The notes under the pieces: generated by a model
Databases searched by the model: none
Told to the model about the DNA's origin: nothing
What the model saw: only the letters and a program-made list of their open reading frames with translations
Part shown: one piece after another, positions 38,301-50,545 of the stretch
Layout of the letters: every line of letters begins with the position of its first letter
How positions within the stretch are numbered: position 1 is the first letter of the stretch
Source: Burhinus oedicnemus
Lineage: Eukaryota > Chordata > Aves > Charadriiformes > Burhinidae
DNA length: 64,000 bases
Assembly: GCA_008921705.1 (NCBI GenBank)
Contig: VFFE01007192.1
Location: 529,011 to 593,010, forward strand
Direction of reading: 5' to 3'
Program-made: the position numbers and the translations under genes

Positions 38301-40939
38301 TAAATAACTCCAGCACTTAGGTCATTTGCTCACTTTAAGTGGCAACTGTTGATTTTTGAATGGCTGTGAGAATATTTCATAGTTGTTTTATGTTGCTGTC
38401 AAAAGATAAATTTTCACAAAACAAGGGAAAGCCAAAGGCTTGAAACAGTTATGAGTAAAAAGAGTAAAGGAAAAACTGAAAACAGAAACAAAAGTATAAA
38501 TTAAAAAGAATGCTTAATGAGACTATTACTCCTATCTTTACTTGTTAAACTTATCAGTGCCGAAGTATTTTCTCATAATAAATAAATGCCACTCCTTTAC
38601 TATATCTAAAGAAAAAAGGATCTGATAGACTGAGCTGTCTTAAGAAATAAAGAGAGGACAAAGTACAGCCCTCTTCTCCTGACTGCCAGTTTCATGCTCC
38701 ATCTCCAGGACTGTGGTGTCTCTGTTTGAAGGCCAGTGGCAAGTTGGCTCAGATGGTGCAAACATTGTGAAAGCCTCAGTAGCCAGAGAGAGAGATTAAT
38801 GAAATAGAGAGAACATGAAGGGAAAGATCAAGCCAAGGAAAAATACAAGCCAAGTCCAGCTCAATGTATTAATTTAGCAAAGGCTGTGTATCTGAGATAA
38901 TATTTTTGTCTGCTCATTTTCCCATGAGAGTATAGGTCAATCTGCATACACAGAAAGACACATTTTTAATGCATTTTGAATTATTTCTTTGGCAGAGGTT
39001 TCCTTTTAATTTGAAGACACTCCCACCATAAAACACTTGAATTTTTTTCTTTCTCATTGGAAGCGAGAGGGGTTTTTTTAACCAAACATATTGTTTGTCT
39101 TTCTTTTCCTTTTTAATTTTTAAATTTATTTGCATGTGTAATTAAATATGAAGGTTGGGAAGAGATGCGGACATAATATTTCAGTTCATTTAAAGATAAA
39201 CTACATTGAAACATTTATGGTCTCCCTCACTTTAGTTGGTTCTTGAAATTGTTCTTGAATTTTTGACCATACTTCTGGAGGCAGTCCTTTTCAAGGAAGG
39301 AAGCTCCTTCAAGTTTAGGAACATTTAGTGTAGCTATCATTTTACTGTCACCAGACATTAGGAGCCCTTTCATGTTTCTCTGAATCTGTTTTTCTCACAG
39401 TTTTATACTCTTGGGAATATACTTGGGAATAAGACACATGGTAAAACCAGATTATATCTTAAATGAAGAGTAAAGCCTTCAACACCTCCATTGTATTGAA
39501 TCAGCCTCCAGATTAGAAATGGAAGGATTGAAAAATATTTGAGGTTATGAACTTTCTGTCAATTTTAGAATAAAGTTCTAGATATTTCTGAGAAAAGCTT
39601 AAAAAAACAACTCTCACCTCCTCAGCTCCATGTGGATCTCCTTTCTGCTGCACAGAAGATAGTTCAGAGACAGTTATCTCTCTCCTCCCTACCTTCTGTA
39701 GCCCCAGACTAATTATAGCTGCTCTGTCATTTACTCTTAAAGAACTGTTAACTGGAAGACAGCAAATTGCTGTCAGGAGAAGACCAGTACTGACACAAGT
39801 TTAAGATGGTGAATGAACATGTACTTTGTATGTACTTTGTGTATGCACTTTGGTGAGCCAATCTAGAATTTGACAGAGCACTCTCAGGTTTAATAAAAGT
39901 ATTGAGCAGCTATAAGGAAGACAGTAATATGAATTATCTCATCTGAAACATGACTTGAATAATTGTATTTTTTTTAAAGGAAGGCATTTGGAAAGTCAAA
40001 GCCAGACATTCAAAAGCATACATATCTCAGAAAATTTTTAAAAAAATCAGAAAAATAGCTGTTGCTACAGTAATACTGAAGACTAAGTTCCTGAAATAAG
40101 AATAAAAAATGGTCACTATTTTCCAGATCATATTAACAAAAAAACAAAATATGATTCAGTATAAATATTGTACTCTTCAGTCAGAAAGATTATCTCAGAC
40201 ATGAGCAGAATATTTGATCTTTCTTCATCAGCTAGACATGTTCAGTCAGCTCTGAATTATTGTTTTATCAAATGAAAAGTCACCAAGTGCTTTCAACAGC
40301 ATCTGACCTGGAAACAGTAGGCTGACGGTGCCGCGCTTCACCTGCGGCTGAGCTTCCAAAGAATTGTTTAGTGTCAGTATGGACTAAGGATCCATACAAA
40401 CATCTCTGTCAAATCCTCAGTGGAATTTTCATTTTATTCCCAGACATTAAAACAACGGATGGTGGGCAAATAACAACTGCCATTAGTGTTCTGTGTCATC
40501 TATGCACTACTTAACGAGTAAAGATACAATATACTCTGCATCCTTTGAACACAAGCAAAGCTTTTGTAGAGCGTTGCACCATTTCATCTTCATACTCTGC
40601 TGCTGTACCCTAAGCATGGCACTTGCAAACAGTTAAATGCTGTTTTCTTTAATTTTTCACTCATCAGTTCATTTAAAAGTACACAGGAGACTTGTAGTCT
40701 GGCAGCTCTGCAAACAAGGAATAGATTTTTTTCCATGCCAGCTCAAAGTGTTTGTCATGTATAATGATTGAAATACCAGTCTTGTTTCTTATAAATGCAC
40801 CCTTTTAAAACTGAGCTTCAGCTCAACGTGTCCACGAATATGTGTGTTTCTGAGCATATGTGCACTTCTTAATGAAAAGATAATTTCAAAAGTTTGGCTA
40901 ACTATTCTTTTGGTCCATGCATGTGTATGTACAAAGATG
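35311..40939. other. Unique non-coding DNA
   Basis: No interspersed repeat was recognised. On the minus strand a perfect donor (AACAG then GTGAGT) falls at about 35843. A 47-codon open stretch runs into it, with two stops further upstream. The plus-strand open frame at 35778-36209 lies over the same place and is probably its shadow. Poly-A and poly-C/A stretches occur at about 37188-37220 and 37580-37620. The segment 37740-38400 is of balanced composition and repeat-free. Confidence 0.45.
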
Positions 40940-40971
40940 TATATGCATGTATGTATACATACATGCATATA
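40940..40971. repeat. Perfect 32-bp palindrome
   Basis: The left arm TATATGCATGTATGTA (40940-40955) is followed directly by its exact reverse complement (40956-40971) with no spacer. The sequence is mostly alternating purine-pyrimidine and could extrude a cruciform or form Z-DNA. Confidence 0.97.
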
Positions 40972-43900
40972 TTTTTTCCCATTAGAGTCCTTTATGAGTT
41001 TTATTATCCCACCAAAATGCTGTTAGCTTGTATTTCCCTCACAAACATGTAAGATTAAATCCCTTAAAAGAGTATGAGCAATTTTCTCTTTTCCTTCCTC
41101 CCTCCCTCCCTTTTAATACACTTCTATTCTTTTTTTATGCTGTCTCTGCACTATTGTCTTCAACAGTAGGAAGATTAGGTATTATACACTTGCTAGCACG
41201 GTAAGTTATGATTTCTAAATTAGTATAGCTGTTGTAGCTATAACCCTTCTTTCCCTGCAAAAGGGCAGCTCTGAGAAACCACAAGTAAAATTGATTAAAT
41301 CCTGTCTTACCCTTTAAAACAGAAATCCAAGACTTTATAAAAAAAAAAGTATTTTGGGCAAGGTCATACTAGTCTACTTCTTTAACTTTCTGTCCTGCAA
41401 CAAGTTGAGGTTTCAATAATTGTATTACAGCTTGCTTCATAGAGTGCAAAAGAAATGCAATGGATACCAGAACTGAGGAAATATCACAATAACTTAAAAT
41501 GAAAATTTATGATGAGGAAAGCTGGTTTCACCACTTGTACAAAACTGATCCAGAGAAACCTAACTACTGTAAATGATTCTCCCAGTCTACTCTTGAAAAA
41601 TGTTTTGTGAATATTTAATTCTTTGAGTTCCTTTAACGTCAAATAGATACTCTCAAGCAATGAGCCAACATAGGATCTGACAGACCTTCAAAGAAATAGT
41701 CAGTAAACTATGAAATTAATTTCCCATTAAAAAAATAAAATAAAGTTAAAATATCACAAAGTTACAGACTGGCGGTCTAACTTATCTGTAAACCCTTAAG
41801 CTTAATGGAAATGGTAGGTCTTAACTTGAAAAAAATTTGCACTGATAACCACCAAAATCCTTGCATAAGCTTCTCTAAAAACCCAACATATTTGGGGTTT
41901 ATGCATTTGTCTGAGGTCATTAAATGTCTGTATCATGGATTTCCTGATTATATGTTGATTTCCTTCTAAGTTCCATAATGTTCTTATAATATAAATCAGT
42001 AAAAGCCAGCATTTATCTTTTGCATCATCAGCTCAAAACAGATGCAAATGAAAAGCAAATTCTATTAGACTACCTTAACTGCTTTTTAAACAGTAAAAGT
42101 GCTTAGAGGTAGAACAGCACAAGCATTTGGTGTGCATTAAAGGGTGACTAGACTGCCACATGCTGCCTGATCCCCATATAGAGTACAGTGGTAACTTATG
42201 CCCTTAATTGTATTCTACCTATTGCCTAAATGCATGTTGTATGACTGTCTGTATAGTAACAAACTAACAGTGTGATGCTGCTTCAACTAAAGACTTCAAA
42301 ATGCAGAGCTTTATTTGATGGGGCAGTAGTTGAAGATTATAAAGGATAAAAGGATGATCTTTCATATCAAGCTTTTATGGCATCAAATCACATGGATTTA
42401 ATCTATATTTTTACTTGCATAGGACCTACAGCAGAAGAAAATACTAAGCTAAAATTAAAAAAAAATAAAATTGTCCTGTTTCATGTGACAGGAAAACAAA
42501 TGCATCGCTTTTGTTAGCAAGCACTTAACTCACTGGATAGCTAGATTTTAAAAAGGTCTATGTAATTTTATGACTGTGAATAACATTTGCAGTAACAGAA
42601 GCTATGAGAATTTAGTCTCATGCTTTGTTATATACAGTGGTCACTTCCTGGTGCCAGCGAACAAATCTTTCCCTATGCAAAATAATATATTTGCAATAGC
42701 TTGTATAAAAGCTTGTCTTTTATATCACCAGGAACATTTACATCTTTTTAAAACAGTAGGTTTAAGGCATTGCCATCAGTGGGCCATGACTCAGACATAA
42801 TGTTATGAGATAGATTGAACGTGATGGAACAGTGAACTGCATATTACCATTTTTTATTTCTTTCGGTGTGCTTTAATTTAACATTATTTTACAGCTTTTC
42901 AAACGCGCTCGTTTTTTTCCTTAGCTATAGAGCTATAGTTTTCCACTCTTCTAACATCACTCCCAACTGACCACTTTAAATCCTCAGGTGAATGGGAATG
43001 AAAGGAGTCATCAGTGGCAGGATAAAGGGATAGTAGGAGGTGATAAGACAAAGGACCTCCTGCCTTTGGCCCATGACTCCTGTTCTCATGGAGATCTACT
43101 CAGTGACGAGTGACCTGAGACAAAAAATGAAAATGAGTCCTTTCAGTACCCTAACATTTCACATGGCAGAACTTGGAGAAAGTGTGGTAGTGGAAACCTG
43201 AAGCAGAGCTCTGCAGCTCAGTGCTGAATCCTGACACTTTTCCTTCTTTCAGTGTCAGAAAATGACGTGTTAGAATATGGTACATTGTTTTAAAGCAATT
43301 CAACTGTCAATGAAACATTTAATTTTAAAACTGTCTCTTTTAACCATTCCATGAATAACACCTTTTTTATTGAGCCCTGAGCTGGAATAAAAATTCATAT
43401 ACAGTTTGGCCTAGATACAGTCACTATAAGAAAACATTCATCATAAAAGTCTAAAATTAATTTCTCTCAAATTAAATATGTGAACAAAACTACTACTGTT
43501 AGCAGATTTCTGATATTGTGTCAACACCCTATTTTTTTTTTTTTTTTGATCCTGGACTGGCTCTGCTCAAGAGAAAAGCAGTTAGTTACACGGGGTTGTA
43601 GCGTCCTGTGGATGTGATTTTTACGTTTACGCCACAGCCCTGAAAATCCACGTCAGGTAGCAACTGCTCCTGGGGAATACTGCTTATACTTCTTCTATCC
43701 CCTTGCTAGAAAAAGCGGGGACAAGCAGGTTCTTCCAAGCATTGTCTCAGGCCTCGCCCTTCATGCTCAGTACAGACAAATGCATAGTTGCAAGGGTTAA
43801 CAAACTTTGAGTTAGTTTTTCTCCCATGTTGCTTATATGTATGCTAAAGGAAAATGATTTACACAGATGTCATGAATACATAGTGTACAGGCTGCAGTGG

Positions 43901-46900
43901 CAGGGAGACTCCTGTCGGTCCATGAAGAGAACTTCAGAAAAAATCTGTCCCGTTGATGAAAGGAACCTGGGCAACAGACTGTCTGTATCCCACCGTTACA
44001 GCTAGGACTCAGGAGGGCAGGAGCCGGTCATCTAACCATTACCACTGAGAAATATTTCTCATCACCTAGAGTCTCTGAGACACTGCGAAGGGGCTGATAG
44101 ACAGGGCACGAGGTGAAGAGATGACCTGTGCAGTTCTGAAGTAGCAGCTGGAGAGCAGGGGAGATATGCTGGTTCTCACCAAATACCTCTGTCTGTCTGT
44201 GTTAAAGCAACTGACTCTCAGCTGCAAATAAGGTACCTATTGATTTCATTTGTAGTGTGTCACTGTCACTTGCAGCATGTCTAAACAGAACTTAAGCTGT
44301 CTGAGACAAATACTTCACCATGTAGATGTTTTCAGGAAGCTTCAGCCTGATAATATACCCATGTTTCAGTATTTCATCTCACAGGAGGCAGTTTGCCTCA
44401 TATTAAGGAGATCATCCAGACAGTTTAAAAGAAGGTGTTCCTTCTCATATTTTCCAGACTACTCTCTTTGTTTCATGTCAATCTTTGGCTGTGCCTTCAT
44501 CCTTTCATAGGTGGAACGTAACTCAAAGCAACTCCTACTGTGTTCTAACAGTGTCAGGGTCACCGTAAACTGAGCAGCAATATGAAACAGAATTAGTGGA
44601 GTAAAATAAGAGCTTTAAACGATTTTATGAAGTATGAATTGAACCCAACTTATGTGTACTTTTCAGGCCAAATGTAGTGTGATTGCTTGCTACTATTAAT
44701 ATAAAAAAATTGTGCCAGTCATTTACAATTGTAAAAATATTCTGTCCTTTACTTTTCCATTCTGAAAGGAAAGTCAATGAAGCAAGATGTTGCACTGCAC
44801 AGAGGGACAGAAGAAAAGCAACAAGCCCAGAGCTGAACTGTAAACATCTGTTCCGATGCATCTCCAACATCACCGATTCTTACAGCGCTCTTACTTCATA
44901 CTCTTGTATTTTGAATGTGTAGCTGCTTATCTTTCAATTAATCTCCAGTTTAGAAAGTGCTCAAGCACTTTAGAGAATTGTAAAATTGCATGCTTTTCTT
45001 TTCTCTGTTTTATCCAATGACAAGGATGAAAGAGCTCTTAAAGTCAGCTGAAGAGAGTCATATTTGCTTCAGTTCCACACCTAACAGTGGACAAACTGAT
45101 GTGCTAGTAAATGCAAATAATAAATCCTTTAGATAGAGTAAACTCTAAGACCATGGTCTGTTCTTATATACTTAACTGGAAAACAATTTCTGTGATTTCA
45201 GAGAAACTGCTAATATGAATAAAGAGTACTTAAATGGAATGAATATCAGAATTGTTTCCAAAGAATTAAGAACTTACTCTTATGGAGGACATTAGGTTTT
45301 ACTTGCATAAAGTGAATTTTATATATCTGCATATAAATGCAATTAATTAGTTATAGTTATATATGTACATGATATGCTATGTATATACATATAATATAGA
45401 GTATTTTGGGGTTTTGCCTTGCCTATAAGAAGTTACATATACACCTTTTTAATATCTAATTGACAGTTAATTATTCTATACCTCTGAATTGGGTAGATTT
45501 CTATGTAATATTAGATTCTATTACCTTATTATTACTTTTTTGTTTTCCTTTTCCTTTTCCTTTTCCTCCCTCTGGATATCTAGATAGAATATCTTTCTTT
45601 TAATTTCTTTTAATTCAGCACCACGACAAGCATCTAGCACCTTTACATTTCTAGGTAACTTGAGCCTTCCCTGCCACAGTTTGTATCTGGATGTAAGTAT
45701 CAACAAGAAAATTAGGAACTAAGATTTCAGATGCTTAAATGTCATGATGAGATTCATCGTTAAATAACTTAGAGGAGGTGAGAGGATTTTAGTTTGAAGA
45801 TTTTTTATCAGCTTTTGTGTTATGAAATTGATATGTTCAGGGAGAAGGTAAAGGACTATAATCAGTTACTTGCAAATCATTCTCCCCCTGCCCAATTATA
45901 CCATCCCAAGCTCTTACTTCTTCAATCTTTATATTTTTAAGAGCTATAGGGGCAGCAGAGAGGGTTGCCTAAGTTAAAAAGAAGAAGAGAAAAAAACTTG
46001 GAGAAAAACACTCAAATCTATGAAAGAGACTAGGGAAAATAAGATCAGAGAAATGGAGATCTCATTGACGTATAAATGATTCTTAATTTTAACATTGTCC
46101 TATATAATAAAAATGTATCTGTATATGTATGTATGTATTGTTATTTTTGGAAGGTTTTAGTATGGTAAATTCCAAAATTATTTGTTGTTGACATTATATT
46201 TTCACTGCATAATTGATTAAAAAACAGGAATTTCAGAAACAAGCAGTTTTTCGTTAAGGACAGTGTTTGGTAAAGTGGAAAATGTAATGGTATCTGCATG
46301 ACATGCCCAATAGCTGGCCATAAATTGGAAAACAAAGAGGCTAAAAGAACAGTATTTCTCAAAGCCTCAGGAAAGAACTCAAAGCCTGGATATCAATAAC
46401 GCATAACAGGGTCTTTCAAAGTCTGTCATGCTGACCAAAATATGGGTTTTTTTCATTTAACAAATATCAATGACAGTAATTGTTCTATGACCTAGTCCAT
46501 TAAATCAAAATCATAATCAATTATAAAATTAATTTAAAGTAAACCAATATTGTCTACCTTTTGTTAGATGCAACGGGTTTTTTTTCTAAAAAACTCAAGG
46601 AAGTTCTTTTCTGCTGGTACTAACTGAATCATCTCAGCTCCTTATAAATAAAAAAAGAAGAAAATAAAATATTTCTGCTTACTGCAACCTCTCTCCCCCT
46701 TTTAATTCCTAACAGTCTCTATTTGATATAGTCAGTTGTTCAGGTTAACACAAAGTAGTTTAAGTCTCATGATATAACCCAGTAGCCAAAGTATAGTTCT
46801 GTCCCCAGGAGACGGATAGCTAGGAAAAGGAGGAAGAAAATTGGGTTCCTTAATGAACTAGTTCACCCTTCAGCACTTTAAAACAACCCTATGTACGTGC

Positions 46901-46960
46901 CAACACTGCTCTCTGCACCACATTTTTTAAAAATGCACAGAATTTATGGGTAGCAATATT
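40972..46960. other. AT-rich non-coding DNA
   Basis: No gene or CR1 was recognised. A poly-T run lies at about 43532-43547. A mildly GC-richer patch spans about 43560-44110. A candidate 34-base microexon (41167-41200) has good acceptor and donor sequences but too little length to judge. Confidence 0.5.
45543..45566. repeat. (TTTTCC)4 hexanucleotide repeat
   Basis: Four perfect copies of TTTTCC, followed by further pyrimidines. Confidence 0.9.
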
Positions 46961-47140
46961 TGGCAGGATGTTCAAACACTGGAATAGGCTGTCCAGGGAG
47001 GCTATGAAGTCTCCATTCATGGAGATATTCAAAACCCAACCAGACACAGCCCTGAGGCTGGACCTGCTTTGAGCAGTGGGTTTGGCCTGCGTGACATGCA
47101 GAGATGCCTTCCAGCCTCAACTATTCTGTGATTCTGTGAT
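46961..47140 (+). mobile_element. CR1 LINE 3' end fragment
   Basis: Plus-strand terminal CR1 fragment. It contains CAAACACTGGAATAGGCTGT, CCAGGGAGGCTATGAAGTCT, GATATTCAAAACCCAACCAG, and GCTTTGAGCAGTGGGTTTGG, then the tail ATTCTGTGATTCTGTG. The complete tail shows it is its own insertion, separate from the older copy 390 bases downstream. Confidence 0.93.
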
Positions 47141-47379
47141 TTGCTGGTTGTGCCAGAGCTTACAAGAGGTTTTAATCTTATATAATTTTACAAAGTTTCT
47201 TTCCTGATGAATTCAGAGGTTTTTCATCTTTCTAACTCATGCCCTGTCCCCTAGTTTGAATAGGTGGAAATGAAGATGAAGACTGCAACTTGAAATCAGT
47301 ATTGAAACAATGGTCATGCCTGATGGATCTAACTATATGTTATCCTTTTCCTTGGATGTCTGGACTTCGAAAGCAAAAA

Positions 47380-47399
47380 CCAACCAACCAACCAACCAA
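47380..47399. repeat. (CAAC)5 short tandem repeat
   Basis: About five copies of the tetramer CAAC, lying between two CR1 fragments. Confidence 0.85.
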
Positions 47400-47529
47400 G
47401 TTTACAGCCTGAAAAATGTGATTCTCTAGAAATAGGTCCCAAAATGTTGTCAAGCATTTACAGGATATTGCTTTCTACAAATATTTTCTTTCTGGTAAAA
47501 CACAGAGGAAGCAAGACTGAGTTTCTCAA

Positions 47530-47900
47530 GATGGACACTGAGGCACTGGAAAGGATCTAGTGGAGGCTTACCATGTCAGTGAGGAGCATGGGAGACACAA
47601 CTTAACAGGGAGCTAAACTTGTTTAGACTTGTAAAGTGTAGGGGGAAGTGTGCTTGAAGTGGGGTGGGGTTATGAAAACACGAAGAGAGCTCATTTCATT
47701 TATGGTAAACAGTAAAAGGAAGTATAATGGCCACATATGTCACTCAGGAAGTTCAGGTTAGGAAAAAAATTGTTCCTTATGAGAGTAGTGCAACACTGGA
47801 TCAGGTTTCCTAGAACAAATGTGGACTCTCCGAATTGGAGATTTTCAAGACTCAGCCATACCTATCGATGGCTTGATCTACTGTTGGTGCTAACGCTATG
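47530..47900 (+). mobile_element. Heavily decayed CR1 LINE C-terminal region
   Basis: An older plus-strand CR1 fragment. Landmarks are GGATCTAGTGGAGGCTTACC (equivalent to the VQWRATK region), AACTTGTTTAGACTTGTAAA (LFSLEK region), GGAAGTTCAGGTTAGGAAAA, and CAACACTGGATCAGGTTTCC, which encodes the [13 protein letters not shown] motif now reading VVQHWIRFPR. The 3' tail is not recognisable. Boundaries are uncertain by about 30 bases. Confidence 0.78.
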
Positions 47901-49984
47901 CTTGTTCAGACATGGTTTTGTATGTGTCACTTGTCTGCATAATTGTTAATTCCATTGAATCAAAAGTATAGATTTTGAGAGAAAACCACATGCAATCATA
48001 TGTTGCAGTACTGGGTCATTGTTAAAAGTATATGACAGCATACTGATTCATGTGACTATTAAAAAGCTGCAGTCAATAAGACATCATGTTATAAAGCAAT
48101 CTCACAAAGTGCCAACATATAATTGCATAGTTCTGATACCTGGAATACAAACAATAAATAGAGAGTCCATAGTTAAGAAATATTTTATGTTTTAATGCGT
48201 GGGTTATGTATAGAACTAGACTGCTGATATTTACATGTTCTGAATAAAGGGGTTTGGGTTTGTTTTTTGTTTTTGTTATTCGTAAGTGGTATAAGTAGAA
48301 ACTATAATACACTAAATAACAAAAAAGTGTCATAGAAAGAAAATATTACTTCCAAATGGTCATGAGAGTGGATTAGTTGATTAAGGATTACCAGAATAAG
48401 TAAAAATTATTCTTTTTTTTTTTTCTCCAACATCACCTGTAATGTGATAATTTATCTCACGTAGGGAAAGAAATATATAATAATATTTTTTTAAAGTCAG
48501 TAGTGGCTGCACTGATTTGTTTCATTCGATCTATCAGACTTCTCATGTTACAAACAATATCTGTCATACTGCAAACATAGTATGACACTTAAACAGTATA
48601 GACGTATAAAAAGAAAGACCATAGCTTTTGGAAAGTCCCTCAATCATTTCTCATTCAACCAGCCAGACTGATTCCATTTTAACTATTGGGCTACTGAAAT
48701 TGGGATCTTTTAGTTAGATAATGCTTTCGTAGGGATTCAATCTCAAAGGAAGTTTCACTCTCCAGTCTAATAAACCTGTAGAACTTGATAAAGTAGGAGA
48801 CTCCCTCAAGTGGTGGGAGCCTTATATCCTTCAAAGGTTTCTTTGAATGCACTAACCAATTCGTTGGCATTTCCCTTTGATCATATCCTGTAGTCTACTA
48901 ACAAGGAATCAAACTAGTGAGTGAAATCCTCGATGCATTGAAAGGCAATTGCAAAGCTCTCATGGAGTTCAATGGTGACCAGGGTTTCACCAAGTTTCAA
49001 GAGAGGCATTTAACCCTCTCTGGTTGCTTAGAAATCCCTATTAACAATACCTTGTTCAATTATTTGGAATTAGCTTAGCTTTTGCTGCCTTCAACTTGTG
49101 TTGAAGTGTTGTACTTCTTTGGAGAGGTCCTTTGAACTACTTTTCGAAATTGGAAAGTTTATCCGGATGGTATCTTAGGAGCAGAGGAAATCACTTTATA
49201 ATTATGCTTCTCTGAAAATAGCGTTCTGGCAGGATTCTTGCTCATCCACCCACTTCCGATAACATTCTGGAGGGTAACTTTTTGAGGTGGTATTTATCTT
49301 TACACTTTGATGTTTTTTTTCTTATGTTATTTGAGGCATTATCAGAGTTTCATTTTCTTCTGTGATCAGCAATTTATTCCTCTGGAGGATGTATTCTTCT
49401 CAATCAATCACATTTTGCCTGGTAGATTCCAAGGAAAGTGATGAAAATCCTGGCTGGTATATCACCCAATGTGCTGTTGCTTTTTCCTGAGGACTAAAAC
49501 CGTAGGGGAGTTCCATGATCACATCTTACATGAGGAAGCACAAAACCAGGGAATGTAAAAGCCTGCCAAGTGATATCTACAACAAAGCAGACTTACAAAT
49601 TTAACCGTTCCTTTATCTTCTTGTGGTGATTGCCTCAGGTCATTTCTGACTTTTAAAGTATTGATGTACATTCTGCTCTGCTTCTTTTCTATGATACAGA
49701 CATTCAGATCTGCATTCTCTAATTACTGCAGGAAGCTGGGATCAAAAACTCTTTTTGACCACAGGTGCCACATTTTTAAAGGGGGGTGGCAAATCATTCA
49801 GAGCTGTAGTGCACATAGTTTTTTATATTAATAATTTTCTTTACATCTCAGCATATTTTTATTTATGGAAAAAACCCAATCATTTTAAGGTCATGTCATG
49901 ACCAGGTCAAGGACATTAATTTAAAGTTTCGGTCGCCTAGTTGGAATTAAGGTACAAACAAGGCCAAATGTTGAAAATTCACTG
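47901..49984. other. AT-rich non-coding DNA
   Basis: Nothing recognised. Confidence 0.5.
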
Positions 49985-50545
49985 AAACTATTTATTTAAT
50001 AACAACTTGAGTGCTCAAGATAGAGGGAAAGAAAGGAAGGAAGAAAGAAAAGGGGGAGAAAGAGTGCAAGCAGGTAGTCATCACCCGTGGATCCAGCAAC
50101 ATCTCATTGCTTCTCTTTACCCAGGGTATCTTTGGTGGCAGGACCTCCCCCTTAGTCTGTTTGACCACCTTTTGTACTTTTGGCCACTGGGCAGTAACCA
50201 TCATTTGCATTCGAAGTGTGGTGGGGCGGTACTAGTGTGTGGTTAAGTTGGCACGTGCGTGGTAAGTGCTAGGGGGTCACACAGGGGTCTTTCACCCCCT
50301 AGCTTACAGTGTTCGCTACTTGACCCTTCAGCCTGCACAGGAGCACTCCACAGTCGCCACATAAAATTCCCTGGCAACAGCGACGAGGAGGTCCGCATGG
50401 TCCCGCCTATGTAGCACCAAAAACCAACCCCCCATTCTGCACACCTTCAACCCACAGTTCCCTGTGATCTCCTGCACAAGTGGCACACAAGTAGGGGTTG
50501 AGACAAAGTCTCAGTTCGGAGTCCCACAGGTCAGAGACTAGATCC
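49985..50545 (-). mobile_element. Probable endogenous-retrovirus remnant
   Basis: A GC-richer block unlike its flanks. Read on the minus strand from the right, it has an ATTAAA hexamer (about 50550), a U5-like segment, and then a TTTTTGGTGCTAC stretch (about 50410-50422) that resembles the junction of an LTR with a primer-binding site. A GC-rich leader-like region follows, and then an open frame of about 70 codons (49992-50210) beginning MQMMVTAQWPKVQKVVKQTK. The order fits LTR end, leader and start of an internal region. No gag, pol or env motif is identifiable, and a purine-rich run (about 50025-50062) ends it. A non-viral origin is possible. Confidence 0.33.
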
